This document shows, piece after piece, positions 11,215 to 23,000 of a stretch of 64,000 bases of DNA. Every line of letters begins with the position of its first letter. The first letter of the stretch is position 1. This DNA is from Candidula unifasciata (taxonomy: Eukaryota; Mollusca; Gastropoda; Stylommatophora; Geomitridae), in contig CAJHNH020002577.1 of assembly GCA_905116865.2 (NCBI GenBank), forward strand, positions 1 through 64,000, read 5' to 3'. The notes under the pieces were generated by a model, which was not told the DNA's origin, searched no databases, and saw nothing but the letters and a program-made list of their open reading frames with translations. A program made the position numbers and the translations under genes.

Positions 11215-11950
11215 AGTAAACTATCGCTGGACCAAGAAATCAACATCAGGATAGGTATCGCAGCAACAACAATGAGCAGACTGACACAGAGAGTTTGGGA
11301 GAACAGAAAGCTAACAATTAAAACAAAAACCCTTGTATATCAGGCTTGTGTTCTCAGCACTCTGCTTTATGGCAGTGAAACTTGGTCAACATATTTGCAC
11401 CAGGAGAGATCCTAAATAGCTTTCACATGCGATGCCTAAGAAGAATACTGGGCATTAAGTGGCAGGGCAAATTCACAAACACTGAGGTACTGGAAAGAAC
11501 AGGTACTACAACAACAGTCTTTTCCATGCTCAGTCTAGGAAGGGCTCAGGAAGCTGGGTCACACCTGGAGAATGGGGGATGGCAGAGTCCCTAAGGACAT
11601 CCTTTATGGTGAATTAAAGACAGGAAGAAGATATCGAGGCCGACCTCTACTACGATATAAAGATGTGTGCAAGGCGGGACATAAATGATACAGGTATTGA
11701 GGTGGACTCATGGGAACAAAATGCCATAAACCGTGTTGTGTGGAAAGGGCATATCAGGAAGGGAATGAGAGAGAAGGAAGAAATGATTGCAGAAAGGATG
11801 AGAGCTGAGCAACTGAAAAGAAACGGATTAAACACAAATGTTGACAACAATGGTCCTGAAATCCCATGCTATCATTGCAGAAGACTTTTCTTGACACAGG
11901 CTGTGAGTCTCATGCCTCCTCATAGCGCAATATAACACTATCGTCTGGAA
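11215..11950 (+). mobile_element. LINE reverse-transcriptase C-terminal fragment
   Basis: Broken frames read IRIGIAATTMSRLTQRVWEN, TLVYQACVLSTLLYGSETWS, RRILGIKWQGK, then KDVCKAGHK and a C-terminal block ending with a C-x2-C...H-like motif (PCYHCRRLF). This is the post-RT part of a LINE whose family differs from the RTE at 1300. A TA tract follows directly. Confidence 0.75.
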
Positions 11951-11972
11951 AGACAGAAATGTGCCAATGAAT

Positions 11973-11974
11973 GA

Positions 11975-12055
<81 letters not shown>

Positions 12056-12062
12056 ATACTAT
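11973..12062. repeat. (AT)n microsatellite
   Basis: About 40 AT units at the 3' end of the preceding LINE fragment, possibly grown from its tail. Confidence 0.95.
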
Positions 12063-12387
12063 ATATAGCTCATATAGTACATATATAATGTGATGATAGA
12101 CTTTCATCAACCAGTTCAGAACAGGAGTTGTCAGTGTAACCTAAACAAACACAATAAATAAAGAAGTTTCTTAGAAACAAGCTTAGGAAACAACTGGAAC
12201 ACCTCATCTTATTAAATTCTCATTTTCACTCATACAATAGTATTCTCAATACACTAAACTGGATACGTTTTAATTATTTATTATGTAATAATGCCTGACG
12301 TGAACCTCCACTGAACATGCATGATGACAATTGACATGATGATCTTGAACGAAATTAATAATAATAATAAACTACATTTTGGCTCTT

Positions 12388-13092
12388 CTTCGATCTTCCC
12401 CCACATATTATGGTGGCCAAACAAATACCCTAACAGGGCCTCAGTCCTATGCAAAATGCAGAGTTCCTGCCGAGGAACAAATCGCTGCAAAACTAGGATC
12501 GGCTCCGAATAATGGGTAAATATTATCGAGGGCAAACAAATGCTATAACAGGGTCTCGGCGATATGTTAATTGCTGACCTGTTTCTGTGACCATGCCACA
12601 CAGCCAACAGCATCCCCCGCGCCGCTACACGCAGCGTGGGTGGGGCGCGAAACTAGATGGCTGGGACTCACGAGCAGCTACCGCATCTCCTGCAATTTCC
12701 TCCAATTTATTTGCTCGTGAGTCCCAGGCATCTAGTTTAGCCCCTCCATCCACGCCACGCGTAGCGGCAGGGGGGGGATACTGTCGACGGTGAATTTAAC
12801 CACGTTTTGTGCATGTCAAAAAGTGTGAGGACAACGACGCTCATCTGCGTCAGAGTGCGTGGTCTCCCTGCCATGTTGCTTTTGTCGTCTGTAATGTTGC
12901 ATGTCTCGAAATTGTCAACGGTCGCTATTATCGTCTGCTACTATCGTAGCAGTGTTGCGTGTCGTGAAATTTTCAAGTAATCCTAGTTTTGCCGCGATGT
13001 GTTCCTCGGAGGAAGTCCGCATTTTACTCACAACTGAGGCCATGTTAGGGTATTTGTTTGGCCGCCATAATATGTGGGGGAAGATGGAATTA
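12388..13092. mobile_element. Large inverted-repeat (foldback) element
   Basis: The left arm (about 12388-12498) begins TCTTCCCCCACATATTATGG. The right arm (about 12985-13092) is its reverse complement over ~105 bp at high identity (CCTAACAGGGCCTCAG versus CCTAACATGGCCTCAG). The middle holds a second perfect-looking palindrome. I did not find a convincing TSD. No coding capacity; probably a non-autonomous DNA transposon. Confidence 0.75.
12621..12768. repeat. Inner hairpin inside the foldback element
   Basis: Arms GCCGCTACACGCAGCGTGGG and its near-complement at 12750-12768, continuing through AACTAGATGGCTGGGACTCA and its complement. The loop is about 35 bp. A 148-bp MITE-like palindrome. Confidence 0.8.
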
Positions 13093-13108
13093 ATGATTAG
13101 AAAGGATT

Positions 13109-13170
13109 ATCATCACAGCACTCCGGACAAATCCATAAGTGCTCCGATCTCCTCCTTAAAAACTCCACAA
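13109..13170 (-). mobile_element. Scrap of RNase H-LINE
   Basis: CATCACAGCACTCCGGACAA and AGTGCTCCGATCTCCTCCTT match the minus-oriented block at 28610-28670. Confidence 0.5.
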
Positions 13171-13310
13171 GTGTAAAACGACTCTTCTGTGTTGGTTAAT
13201 GAAACGTCTTGTCTTCTTAGTGAAATGGTCATGTCTTGCAGCTCCAGGCGGCATCCCCATGTCCATCAGCCTAGACAGGGATACGGAGTCATGTAGCCTT
13301 CACAATCACA

Positions 13311-13321
13311 CCGTAAAACAT
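13311..13321. repeat. TSD of truncated RTE copy (left)
   Basis: CCGTAAAACAT is repeated exactly at 14458-14468. Confidence 0.8.
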
Positions 13322-14457
13322 CATCATCATCATCAGGTGCCTTGTCGACTGGCGTGGAAGATCATGCCTCTCCATAATCTGCGATCTCGGCTTTCCTTGC
13401 AGTACTGGACCTGGACGAGGGCTGGACGGCGTAGTTTGGTTTAGTGGGAGTTCTCTCCCTTGGCCGCACTGGAAACAGTGAGCGGAAAAGTCACGAAACA
13501 AATGACATACTTACCTATCATCATACGGTTGCGTGTAGGGTTGTTGTCATCCTAGGGTTGCATGTAGGGTTGCGTAGTCATCATACGGTTGCGTGAAGGG
13601 TTGCGTAGTCATCATACGGTTGCGTGAAGAGTTGCATAGTCATCATACTGTAGCGTGTAGGATTGCGTAGGGTTTAGGGTTAGGGGTATGGTTAGTTTTA
13701 AGGGTTAGGGGTAGGGTTAGGGGTAGAGTTAGGCGTAGGGTTAGGGGTTAGGGTTAGGGTTAGATGTGAAAATTTTGACGTAGGAGTTCCAAATACTGGC
13801 CAACAATCTGATGCTTGTTGGAGTGGCGCCACTGACAGTCTGCCAAATATGACGGCAATAGCGCGCGGCTGGTGCCCAATCGGTGGCGAATTGTCCGTAG
13901 CATCCACAGTTCGTCGACTGTTTGGGTGTGTATGTGACTGTGCGTGATTATAGCGAACTCCTGCGTCAAAATTGTCACATCTAACGCTAAACCTAACCCT
14001 AACCCTACCCCTAACTCTACCCCTAACCCTAACTCTACCCATAACCCTACCCCTAACCGTAACCCTAACATTACCCCTAACCCTAATCTTACTGCTAACC
14101 CTAACCCTACCCCTAACCACGCGAATTTATCAGTCATTAAAGCATACAGATCGCAAAAAAAAAACAAAAAACAAAAAAACCCCAGATTTCCCCTCAACGT
14201 CAAAAAAAAAAAAACCAGATCTGGGGGACACAACCAAGCATTGGCAGCCCTGATATAGACCTCACTGTCTTCTTTGATTCGTGACTTTTCCGCTCACTGC
14301 TTCCAGTGCGGCCAAGGGAGAGAACTCCCACTAAACTGACCTAAGCCGTCCAGCCCTCGTCCGGTACTGCAAGGAGAGCCGCAATCTCCTGCAGCCGTGT
14401 GCCGACACACCTCCATGCCATGCAACAAGACTATCAAGCATCTTCTCTCGTTGTCTT
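13322..14457 (-). mobile_element. 5'-truncated RTE LINE split by a foldback element
   Basis: The left end is the reverse-complemented LINE tail (CATCATCATCAGGTGCCTTGTCGACTGG...CATAATCT). The right part (GCAATCTCCTGCAGCCGTGT... to GTTGTCTTC) continues it. Together these match about 135 bp of the 3' end of the RTE at 4500-4630. An 11-bp TSD (CCGTAAAACAT) brackets it. A ~1-kb element is inserted at 13389-14380. Confidence 0.85.
13389..14380. mobile_element. Foldback element with telomere-like arms, copy 1
   Basis: The 992-bp element starts GGCTTTCCTTGCAGTACTGG and ends in the matching inverted repeat, AAGGAGAGCC. The inverted repeats continue through TTTAGTGGGAG and AGTGAGCGGAAAAGTCACGA. Inside the left arm are ~30-bp units with CATCATACGGTTGCGTG (13520-13670), then degenerate TTAGGG/TTAGGGG repeats (13670-13765). 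The right arm carries the CCCTAA complement (13985-14118). The core (about 13765-13985) is bounded by GTTAGATGTGAAAATTTTGA and its inverted partner. An 8-bp TSD, GCGATCTC/GCAATCTC, flanks it, with one mismatch. No open frame with a recognisable transposase. A poly-A-rich stretch at 14150-14215 differs from copy 2. Confidence 0.85.
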
Positions 14458-14459
14458 CC

Positions 14460-14711
14460 GTAAAACATATTATTATAGCAGAATGTAGCGAAAACAAATG
14501 CAACCACAATCATTACTCACAGCCAGTTTCTTTGTGTATCTGTCTAAGTTCTTCCTCCTGCAACATAGACGAGCTGGCTCCCATCTCTACTTCTGCTTCT
14601 CCACGGGTCAAAGTTCAATCGCCTTGACCCATACCTACTCACTACCGTGTTGTATCGTGTATAAGCACCGGTGTGCGGGTTATATTTGTCACCGTGTTGG
14701 TTTTCCTGTTG
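14460..14711. other. Unique sequence leading into the CTAT array
   Basis: From about 14649 a ~80-bp segment (GTGTATAAGCACCGGTGTGC...) begins that is repeated at 15073-15160 inside the array. Otherwise nothing recognised. Confidence 0.5.
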
Positions 14712-15838
<1,127 letters not shown>

Positions 15839-15860
15839 TAGAGTGACGGCAAAAGAAGAC

Positions 15861-16090
15861 GAATTCTTCTTCTTCTTCGTCGCGTTCACCAGCTGTACAC
15901 TCTGGCGGAAATTCTAGTTGTTCGTCCACTACTGAACTGCAGTCCTGCTCCAGAACCTGAGTGTTGCGTGTGCATTAGTTTTACAGATCTCATTCTCTTG
16001 AATACAGACTGTTGGTTCCTTGCCTTTCCCGCAGATGCACTCCGACTTCAAAGGAAGCTCCCCAATTAGTTGACTCTTACGACATGCTTT
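15861..16090 (-). mobile_element. GAA-tailed short interspersed repeat
   Basis: TTCTTCTTCTTC, then GTTCACCAGCTGTACACTCT through to CAGATGCACTCCGACTTC and GAAGCTCCCCAATTAG. Inverse orientation of the family. Confidence 0.8.
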
Positions 16091-16703
16091 TGGGAAGGCA
16101 GTTTAAAATAAAACTGTTACAGGCAATTGATGGTAAAGATTGATGGTAAAGATCTAAGAATTTTAAAAAAAAAACATACTGGCAACAAGAAGCAGCCTTA
16201 AGGATTGACAACCAAGTTGGAATTTTTCTAAACATTAAACAAGGCGTAAGACAAGGATATGTACTATCACCATATTTATTCAATTTGTACAATGAAGTAA
16301 TAATTAGATCTATACATGGTATGCCAGGAATATCGGTTTGTACGCATATTGTTAACAACCTTGTGATATGCTGATGATATAGTTTTCATCGCTGAAAATG
16401 AAACACAACTGAGATAAATAATGCATATAATTGTAACAGAAAGTCAAAACAAGGGTCTTAGTTTGAACAGTAGAAAAAAAAAAAGAAGTAATGATAATTA
16501 CAAACAACTGACACTCATGCAAGTTCATATGTTTAAGTACTTGGATGTATTTAGGAAGTTAAATGTAGATTAGCTCAAGCAAAGGCGGCATTTTACAAAA
16601 TAAAGAATATTTTATGCAATCCTGTGTATGTGTGTCAATTGAGACGAGAACGAGAATTCTTAAAAGCTATTTAAATCCTATAGTGATATGTAGATGTAAA
16701 TCA

Positions 16704-16714
16704 TGGACAGTCAG
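16704..16714. repeat. TSD (left) of nested RNase H LINE
   Basis: TGGACAGTCAG, repeated exactly at 17221-17231. Confidence 0.9.
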
Positions 16715-17220
16715 TCTTGCAGTGGATACCAGCCCACTGTGGTATTCAACTAATGAGAGAGCAGATGAATTGGCAGAAGCTGGGAGTAATCTTCTACAAC
16801 CTCATCCACCACACAGCTACAAGGAAACCAAAACAGCGCTAAAGCAGTCTTTCAAGCAGGAGTGGAGAAGGCAGAATGGAGATTACAGACCAGAGAGTGA
16901 CAGCATAAACAAACTCAACGGAAAGAACAAACAACAATTTTTAGACTTCTGACTGGACACTGTGGTCTTCGAGCACACCTGTACAGGATAGGCATAAAAG
17001 AATCTGCTGCCTGTGATCGTGGAGCAGAAAGACAGACCCATGAGCACATACTACAGCACTGCCCTTACCTCTCCCAGCAAAGACTGTGGATCTGACCCAA
17101 GGGAGCCACATTGAAAGAGAAGCTATGGGGGACCGGTGGCGACCTTAAACGCACAATCCTATGTGTGACCCAAACGGGACTCAATGTCTAGCATGACTGA
17201 TGTCGAACGCAGAAGAAGAA
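16715..17220 (+). mobile_element. RNase H LINE 3' end inserted in the RTE copy
   Basis: A 506-bp insert with LQWIPAHCG at its start, then NERADELAEAGSNLL (one frameshift), the knuckle CDRGAERQTHEHILQHCP and a terminal CGAACGCAGAAGAAGAA tail. The 11-bp TSD TGGACAGTCAG lies on both sides. Removing the insert and one TSD restores the RTE reading, CKSWTVSKLVTTYLEAAHML. Confidence 0.9.
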
Positions 17221-17231
17221 TGGACAGTCAG
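17221..17231. repeat. TSD (right) of nested RNase H LINE
   Basis: Exact copy of 16704-16714. Confidence 0.9.
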
Positions 17232-17487
17232 TAAATTAGTGACAACTTATTTGGAAGCTGCGCATATGTTGTTTTATATGCGAATGATGAGAATACCCAG
17301 GACAGATACAAATAGTAATGAAGTCGTTTTAAAAGAAACTGACTCAATAAAAGAACTGATTGTCCACATTAGAAAGAGACCATCTACATTCTTTGGTCAT
17401 GTGACGAGGAGAAAAGTGGAGTACATCGTGACGGTAGAAAAGTTGGAGGGGGAGGCGGAGGAAGACGGGAGAACAGATGCTGGACAG

Positions 17488-17608
17488 TTGATTTGATTTG
17501 ATTTAAGAACCGACATCACACTACTCGGGGCATTCCCATAAGCGCTCCGTCCCCATCCTCAGCAGCCAGCGAAGAATTCCGATACTAATGGTGCCAGTAG
17601 CATTCTGG
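17488..17608 (-). mobile_element. Second insert in RTE copy 2 (RNase H-LINE 3' piece)
   Basis: GATTTGATTTAAGAACCGAC through GGTGCCAGTAGCATTCTG is also found at 38931-39040. On - it reads GTISIGTL.WLLRMGTER, as in the RNase H LINE at 20570-20640. GATGCTGGAC precedes it (near 17477) and recurs right after it (near 17614), as expected for a TSD. The RTE resumes afterwards. Confidence 0.75.
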
Positions 17609-17750
17609 AACTGATGCTGGACTGTTTGACATCATGGCATGGAAGATCATCTGTGTCAGAGTTGATTGCAAATACACGAGACATAAGGTTGTGGATAGAC
17701 ATGACTACCAGCGCCACACGGCATGGACTCTAAGAGGAAGACAGATAATT

Positions 17751-18235
17751 GTGTGCGGATAAGAATACGAAAGTGCTAGAAGACGAAACTATGTAGGGGA
17801 GCTCACTCCAAATGCAGACAACCGGAGGTGACACGGGAGACCATTAACAGTGACCACAGTGTTATCAGATATGATTTATTTTAATTAAATAATATTCGTA
17901 TAAACAGTAAGGTCTTTTGTTGCTTTCCTTCTAGTAGTTTTAATAATTGAAAGTTTAAATTATATGTGCAGTATAATATCATGTTATACATCTCTTTCAA
18001 CTTCTTTGTGCTCATTAATTTAATACAAACTTACAGCGTATCAAACTAAAAAACAGCTGTCTGTACTGATGGCTAAATTTTCTTTGCCACTGTTCCGATG
18101 TTGACAAGTGAAGACCACTTTCATCCCAACTCTGCCCATTAATGAACCAGTGTCGCCGAACACTAATTCTATTTGTATTTATCGTCACAGGCAAGCATTA
18201 AATTTAACTTAACCTGTCATATCCTAAACATAAAC
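17751..18235. other. No recognisable gene or repeat
   Basis: AT-rich sequence without recognisable features. Confidence 0.45.
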
Positions 18236-18605
18236 ATTTGTTCTTCTTCTTCAGCTTCAGCATTCTCATGATTCTGAGCCCTTGAGGTACATTGAACATT
18301 TCTGCAGATATCACCCGCCTCCATTCATCTCTCTGGTTGGCTTTCTATTTCCAATTGGTGACACCAAGTGTTTGCAGGTCTGTCTGGACATTATCTCTCC
18401 ATGTTCTTCTTGGTCTTCCTCGTGGTCTATGATGACCATTCATCTCCCTTGTGTATACAATTTCTACTTCTCTGTCACCTGACATTCTTTCAGTATGTCC
18501 CAACCATTTCAGTCTATTAGCTCTCATTATGCCAGTGATCAGTGGTGATTTAAACAGATTATGAATTCTGTTATTGCTTCTCACTCTTTATTCACCGCTG
18601 TTTGC
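18236..18605 (-). mobile_element. LINE 3'-end fragment
   Basis: On - it reads IMRANRLKWLGHTERMSGDR and then HHRPRGRPRRTWRDNVQTDL, the basic GRPRRTW block common before the C-terminus of LINE polyproteins. The tail on - ends GAAGAAGAACA. Confidence 0.75.
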
Positions 18606-19317
18606 ATCTTTGATGGGTCCAAAGATATCTGCAGGAAATTCAAAATCAAAATTGATGTCGACCACATCACTGATCAAGCACTGATTGTTCATAAGCCTAG
18701 CATCATATACTCATTGTACCACTGATGTACTAAAGGATCCATTACTTTATAGGGCTAAATGATTTAAAGTAAACATCAATATAGAATTCTACTCTATTCT
18801 ATAAACAAAAAGATCACGTTATTAATTTAAATTTATCATGGTAATCTCATGACTGATTTTGATTTTGAATTTCCGGCAGATAAATGTACAGCAGCTTGAA
18901 AATTTGGTTTATGCTTTTCAGTACCCAAAAAAAAGGATTCATTTTGTGCTTTAGTATGTGTTGATTTAACTCTGTAGTAATGCACTTGACAAGATACAGT
19001 GAAATATGCCAGACAATAAATTGTGCAATGTATTATTTGTGTCCACATTATTTAAATTTACAACGGAAATTTTTTTTGTTTGTTTTAGTAGAGAATTGGT
19101 TAATTTACTGGCTGGATAAGAAATGCATTGCAAACCACTTAAAGTGATCTCAGACGAAGCAAATTTCTGTTGTGAAGAACAGTTTGTTTATTGCTGACAA
19201 TTTTTCTTGCTTTAACTCTTATCTGGATAAGAGCAATTTCTGATTAGACCTGTATCTTCCTTCTCATGTCTGCACAGTAGTTAAATATAGCATATCATGT
19301 AAAGAATTCCCTGTGTG
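18606..19317. other. No recognisable gene or repeat
   Basis: AT-rich. It lies directly upstream of NDUFAF1 and could contain its promoter and 5' UTR exons, but I see no decisive motif. Confidence 0.4.
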
Positions 19318-19592
19318 TGTTCTGAGGCCCCATTTTGGGGGAAATAAGAATACACACACTGCCCCAACAAGTGTGTCATAAAAGCTGGCTATTTAGGGTT
19401 GTTTCTTTTGAAGCTGGAGTGCATCCTCCTGAGAGGCAAGGAACAAACAGTTCGCATACCATTAAGCCAGATCTGTAAAACATGTATGCGCAAAACTCAA
19501 GTTCTGGAACAAGACCAAGGTCCAAAAGTGGACAAACAACCAGAACTTTCCACCAGAGTTTACAGCCGGTGAGTGCTAAGAAAAGAAGATGT
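19318..19592 (+). mobile_element. GAA-tailed short interspersed repeat
   Basis: CTGAGGCCCCATTTTGGGGG at its head, GGCAAGGAACAAACAGTTCG in the middle and ACAGCCGGTGAGTGCTAAGA at the tail. Confidence 0.8.
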
Positions 19593-19723
19593 ATAGAATA
19601 AGCAGAAAAAGCATGGTTTTGAAAGAGTTAACATCTCAGTAACATGTGAGTGGAAAGCTATATTATTTTTGCTTATAATTTCAGGTTCAGTTTGGTCCAG
19701 TCAGTGAGAAAGCCTAAATAACC

Positions 19724-20019
19724 ATGGCAAGTGGAAACTTGTGCAGAAAACTTCCTCTATCTGCTGGCCGCAGTTTGACATTTCTGAAACCAAAACACAA
19801 AATTCTTCATGAGCAGAGAGCTACAGCGTTTAGTTTATGGGAGAATAATAAGAAGGGTACAGACGAGATCATCTCCAAGCCTCCCCTTGTACACAGAATT
19901 AATCAGTTTGTAAAAACTTTTGTGCCGGAAACCAAAAAATATATTGAAGAGAAGAAGCTTGGTCTCTCAACAGGGGTCATGCTTGAAGCTGAGCATGGCA
20001 ATTATCAAGTTGTGTTTAG
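19724..20019 (+). CDS. NDUFAF1: NDUFAF1 coding exon 1
   Basis: Residues 1-98 plus two bases of codon 99; donor GTAATT. Import signal and a poorly conserved linker (VHRINQFVKTFVPETKKYIE). Confidence 0.9.
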
Positions 20020-23000
20020 GTAATTTGTACTGTTATTGTTCTTCATGTGGGTTTCAGGGCCCAGTTGTTGGAAAACAAGAATAGACCCTGTGCCTCCCCA
20101 ACAAGTAGGAATGAACTAAGTAGGGCATCCTTCGAAGTCGGAGGACATCTGCACATCTGCCTGAGAGGCCAGGAGCCAAGAGTCTGCATAAAATAAACCA
20201 GATCTGTGAAACGAATGTGCATGCAACACTCATGTTCTGGAACAAGACTAAAGCTAGGAGGTGGATAAACACCTAGAACTTTCCACCGGAGTACAGCTGG
20301 TGAACGCGAAGAAGAAATCAGTCTTGGCTGGCATAGTGGGTAATGAACAGGCAGACAGATTGGCTGGATCTGCACCACTGGGTGGTGAACTGATACATAA
20401 CAAGGCAGATGTGGTCAAGGCCCTTTGGGAGCAAGCAACAGAATGAGTAGAGAAACAAGATTATTATGGCCTGGAGAGAATGAGGCAGCTGGGTCTAACC
20501 ACAGGGTCTGGCTGGCCCACTACACTCATGGAAAGGGCAGGACGGACATATAACCAGATTGTGACTGGTACCATCAGTATTGGAACTCTGCGCTGGCTGC
20601 TGAAGATGAGGACGGAGTGCACATGGGAATGCCCCGAGTGTTATGATGTCAATTTTTGGCTCAACTCAGAGATAGTATTATACTGGGTTATAGCAAGTCA
20701 TGAGAATCACAAACAGTTATGACCAGGGTTGGAATTCCTTGTGTCCATAGCTAAAAACCTGAGCAGTGCTGTAAAGACCATGTATTGCCCAGTCAGCTTG
20801 ATCCCTCTCTCAGCCTGCCTTGTTTACTACAATGGAAAGGTAACATCAGTACACTTGGAATGAAACATTCCTCATGTAGGTTCCAGGGCCCCATTGTACG
20901 GAGAACAAGAATAGCCCCACTGCCTCCCCTACAAACTTGTTCAAGCGGGTGACTAATTGGGGGCATCCTTCGAAGTCCGAGTACATCTGCCTGAGGCAAG
21001 GAACCAAGAGTCTGCCCACAGATAGGAAAGATGTGTGTCACTGATGTACACAGATGTACATGCAGTGCTCAGTTTCTAAGGTTCAGAGGTGGAGGAACAC
21101 TCAAAACGTTTGAGCATTTTTTGGCTGTTGTGGGTTTTTTTAAAGGCAAATTTGTGTCCACTAGTTTACCATTGCTATCTGAATGGTTGACTCTTAATAT
21201 GACTCTAAACTAATGCAAGGCAGTCTGCTACCAAAATGCCTGCAGCTGGAATCAAACCCAGTACCCCGGCATTACCAAGCACGTTCACCACGCCTAATCC
21301 ACGGTCTCAGTCTTAGTCGAGGTTTCAACTTCACTAAAATCAGGTTCCTCCATACTTGCTCCGCTCCTGTGCCAGTGAAAATAAAAGACAATGTCTCTTA
21401 CTGTCCCATTTAGAAAACTGGTCAGCATACAATCAGACATGGACTGAATATATAACGGGGAAAAGTCTTAGTTGGGGTTTCAACTTCACCACAATCGGGT
21501 TTCTCCATACTTGCTCAGTTCCTCTGCCAGTGCGAATAAAATAAAATGTCCCTCACTGTCGCATTTGAAAAACTGGGGAACAAACAACTAGTCCCGGCAC
21601 AATCCAGAAATATGTGCACGCAGTAAATGTGTATTTCGGTTGCTAGAGACGCCAGAGCAGGAATTCAGTGTGGGAAAAACATATAAATAAAACTATATTA
21701 TTTAACTGTTGTCAGGTTTGATACCCAGGAAATTGTATCCAGTTGGATTGTTAGCACAGACAAAGACAACAATCAGGGTCAAAGCACAGCTGATTTTGTG
21801 CTCACCCAAAACAGGACGGGTCTGTTTCGTGGGAACCTTTGTACAGAAGTCCCAAAAGATGGGAAAACAAAGTATGCCGGTTTCGCCAACATAACCTGTC
21901 CCCCACCCATGGTAAGTCAGAGCATGATGTTTGAATTGTTTTTCCCTGCCTGGGTTCCTGAGCCTAACTGGCAGAAAACAAGAAGAGCCCCTCTGCCTTC
22001 CCAGCAAGCATGTCAGAGTGCATCTGCCCGAGAGGCAAGGAACCAACAGTCTGCATACAGATAAGTCAGACCTGTAAAACGGATGTGCATAAAACACTCA
22101 GATTCTGGAACAAGTCTCTAGAGGTGGATGAACAACTAGAACTTTCCACTGGAGTTGACAGCCGGTGAACATGAAGAGAAAGAATTATGTTTTGTGTAGA
22201 AAAAAGCATGGAAGAAGAGCAGCAAATATATTAGAAAAGAAGATGGTCTTCATTGTATCCATTGACAAATTGACTTCAACTGTGGTAATGCCTGTCTCTG
22301 AGAGAACGATCAAATCATCTGCATACCTAACTAATAGAACTGGCTTTCCACCTGGTATAATTGATTAAAAACGGCAGATTAAATGGTTTGGTTGTCTCAT
22401 TCGAAGGCAGCAGTATCAGAACATGCACTACGTTTCAGAAGGTTAGCTACAAGAGCAAGAGGAAGGCCATGAAAAACATTGATGGACAACATTAAAAACA
22501 CTTTACGCCTTCACAGCATGACAATTGCCAGCCAGTGTGCACTGGATCGCAGATTATTCCTCCCCACGGTGCGTAAATGGCAGAAGAAATTTATGATGAT
22601 TACTTGATCAAAACTGTCACGGTTCTCATCGTGTCTGACATTTCACATGATATTTTCTGCATAAATGTTAAACAACTGCAGCGAGAGAATGCAACCTTAT
22701 GTTATCTTCCTTTGCACCTCAGCCTGTGGGAAAATTGCCAGTTTACTTTCCCGTAACACTGAAAGTCTTAGGACACCGAGTTACCTTCAACTGTTTAGTC
22801 ATCAGATCTTTCCATTTTTGGCAGTCAGTATAGGAAGCATGTAGGTGAGTCTACAACTTGGCACCAGAAAATGCTGAGCATGTGCTCCAACACTGTCAAC
22901 AGTATGCTACTGACACAGATGCCATCTGGCCTGTTCCAACCACATCACCATCATCAATTCCACTTCTGCTGTTGAGCTTTGTTCGGAGGAATAGACGTTG

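Larger units (their letters stand above)
16095..17750 (+). mobile_element. RTE LINE copy 2, carrying two nested insertions
   Basis: RT palm remnants: KQGVRQGYVLSPYLFNLYNE, then YADD at 16367-16378. The post-RT segment reads RTRILKSYLNPIVICRCKSWTV up to 16714 and resumes at 17221 as TVSKLVTTYLEAAHMLFYMR and MRIPRTDTNSNEVVLKETDS. The 3' end past 17608 reads AWKIICVRVDCKYTRHKVVD. It matches the subfamily at 44455-45110. Frameshifted and dead. Confidence 0.8.

Noticed and set aside
13670..14118. A true telomere or chromosome end
   Set aside because: The repeats are degenerate, in opposite orientations, flanked by unique DNA and inside an element with TSDs; a second copy exists at 33941-34789.
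13698..14258. N/P/T-rich and R/V/G-rich frames
   Set aside because: Translation of the TTAGGG-like arms of the foldback element.
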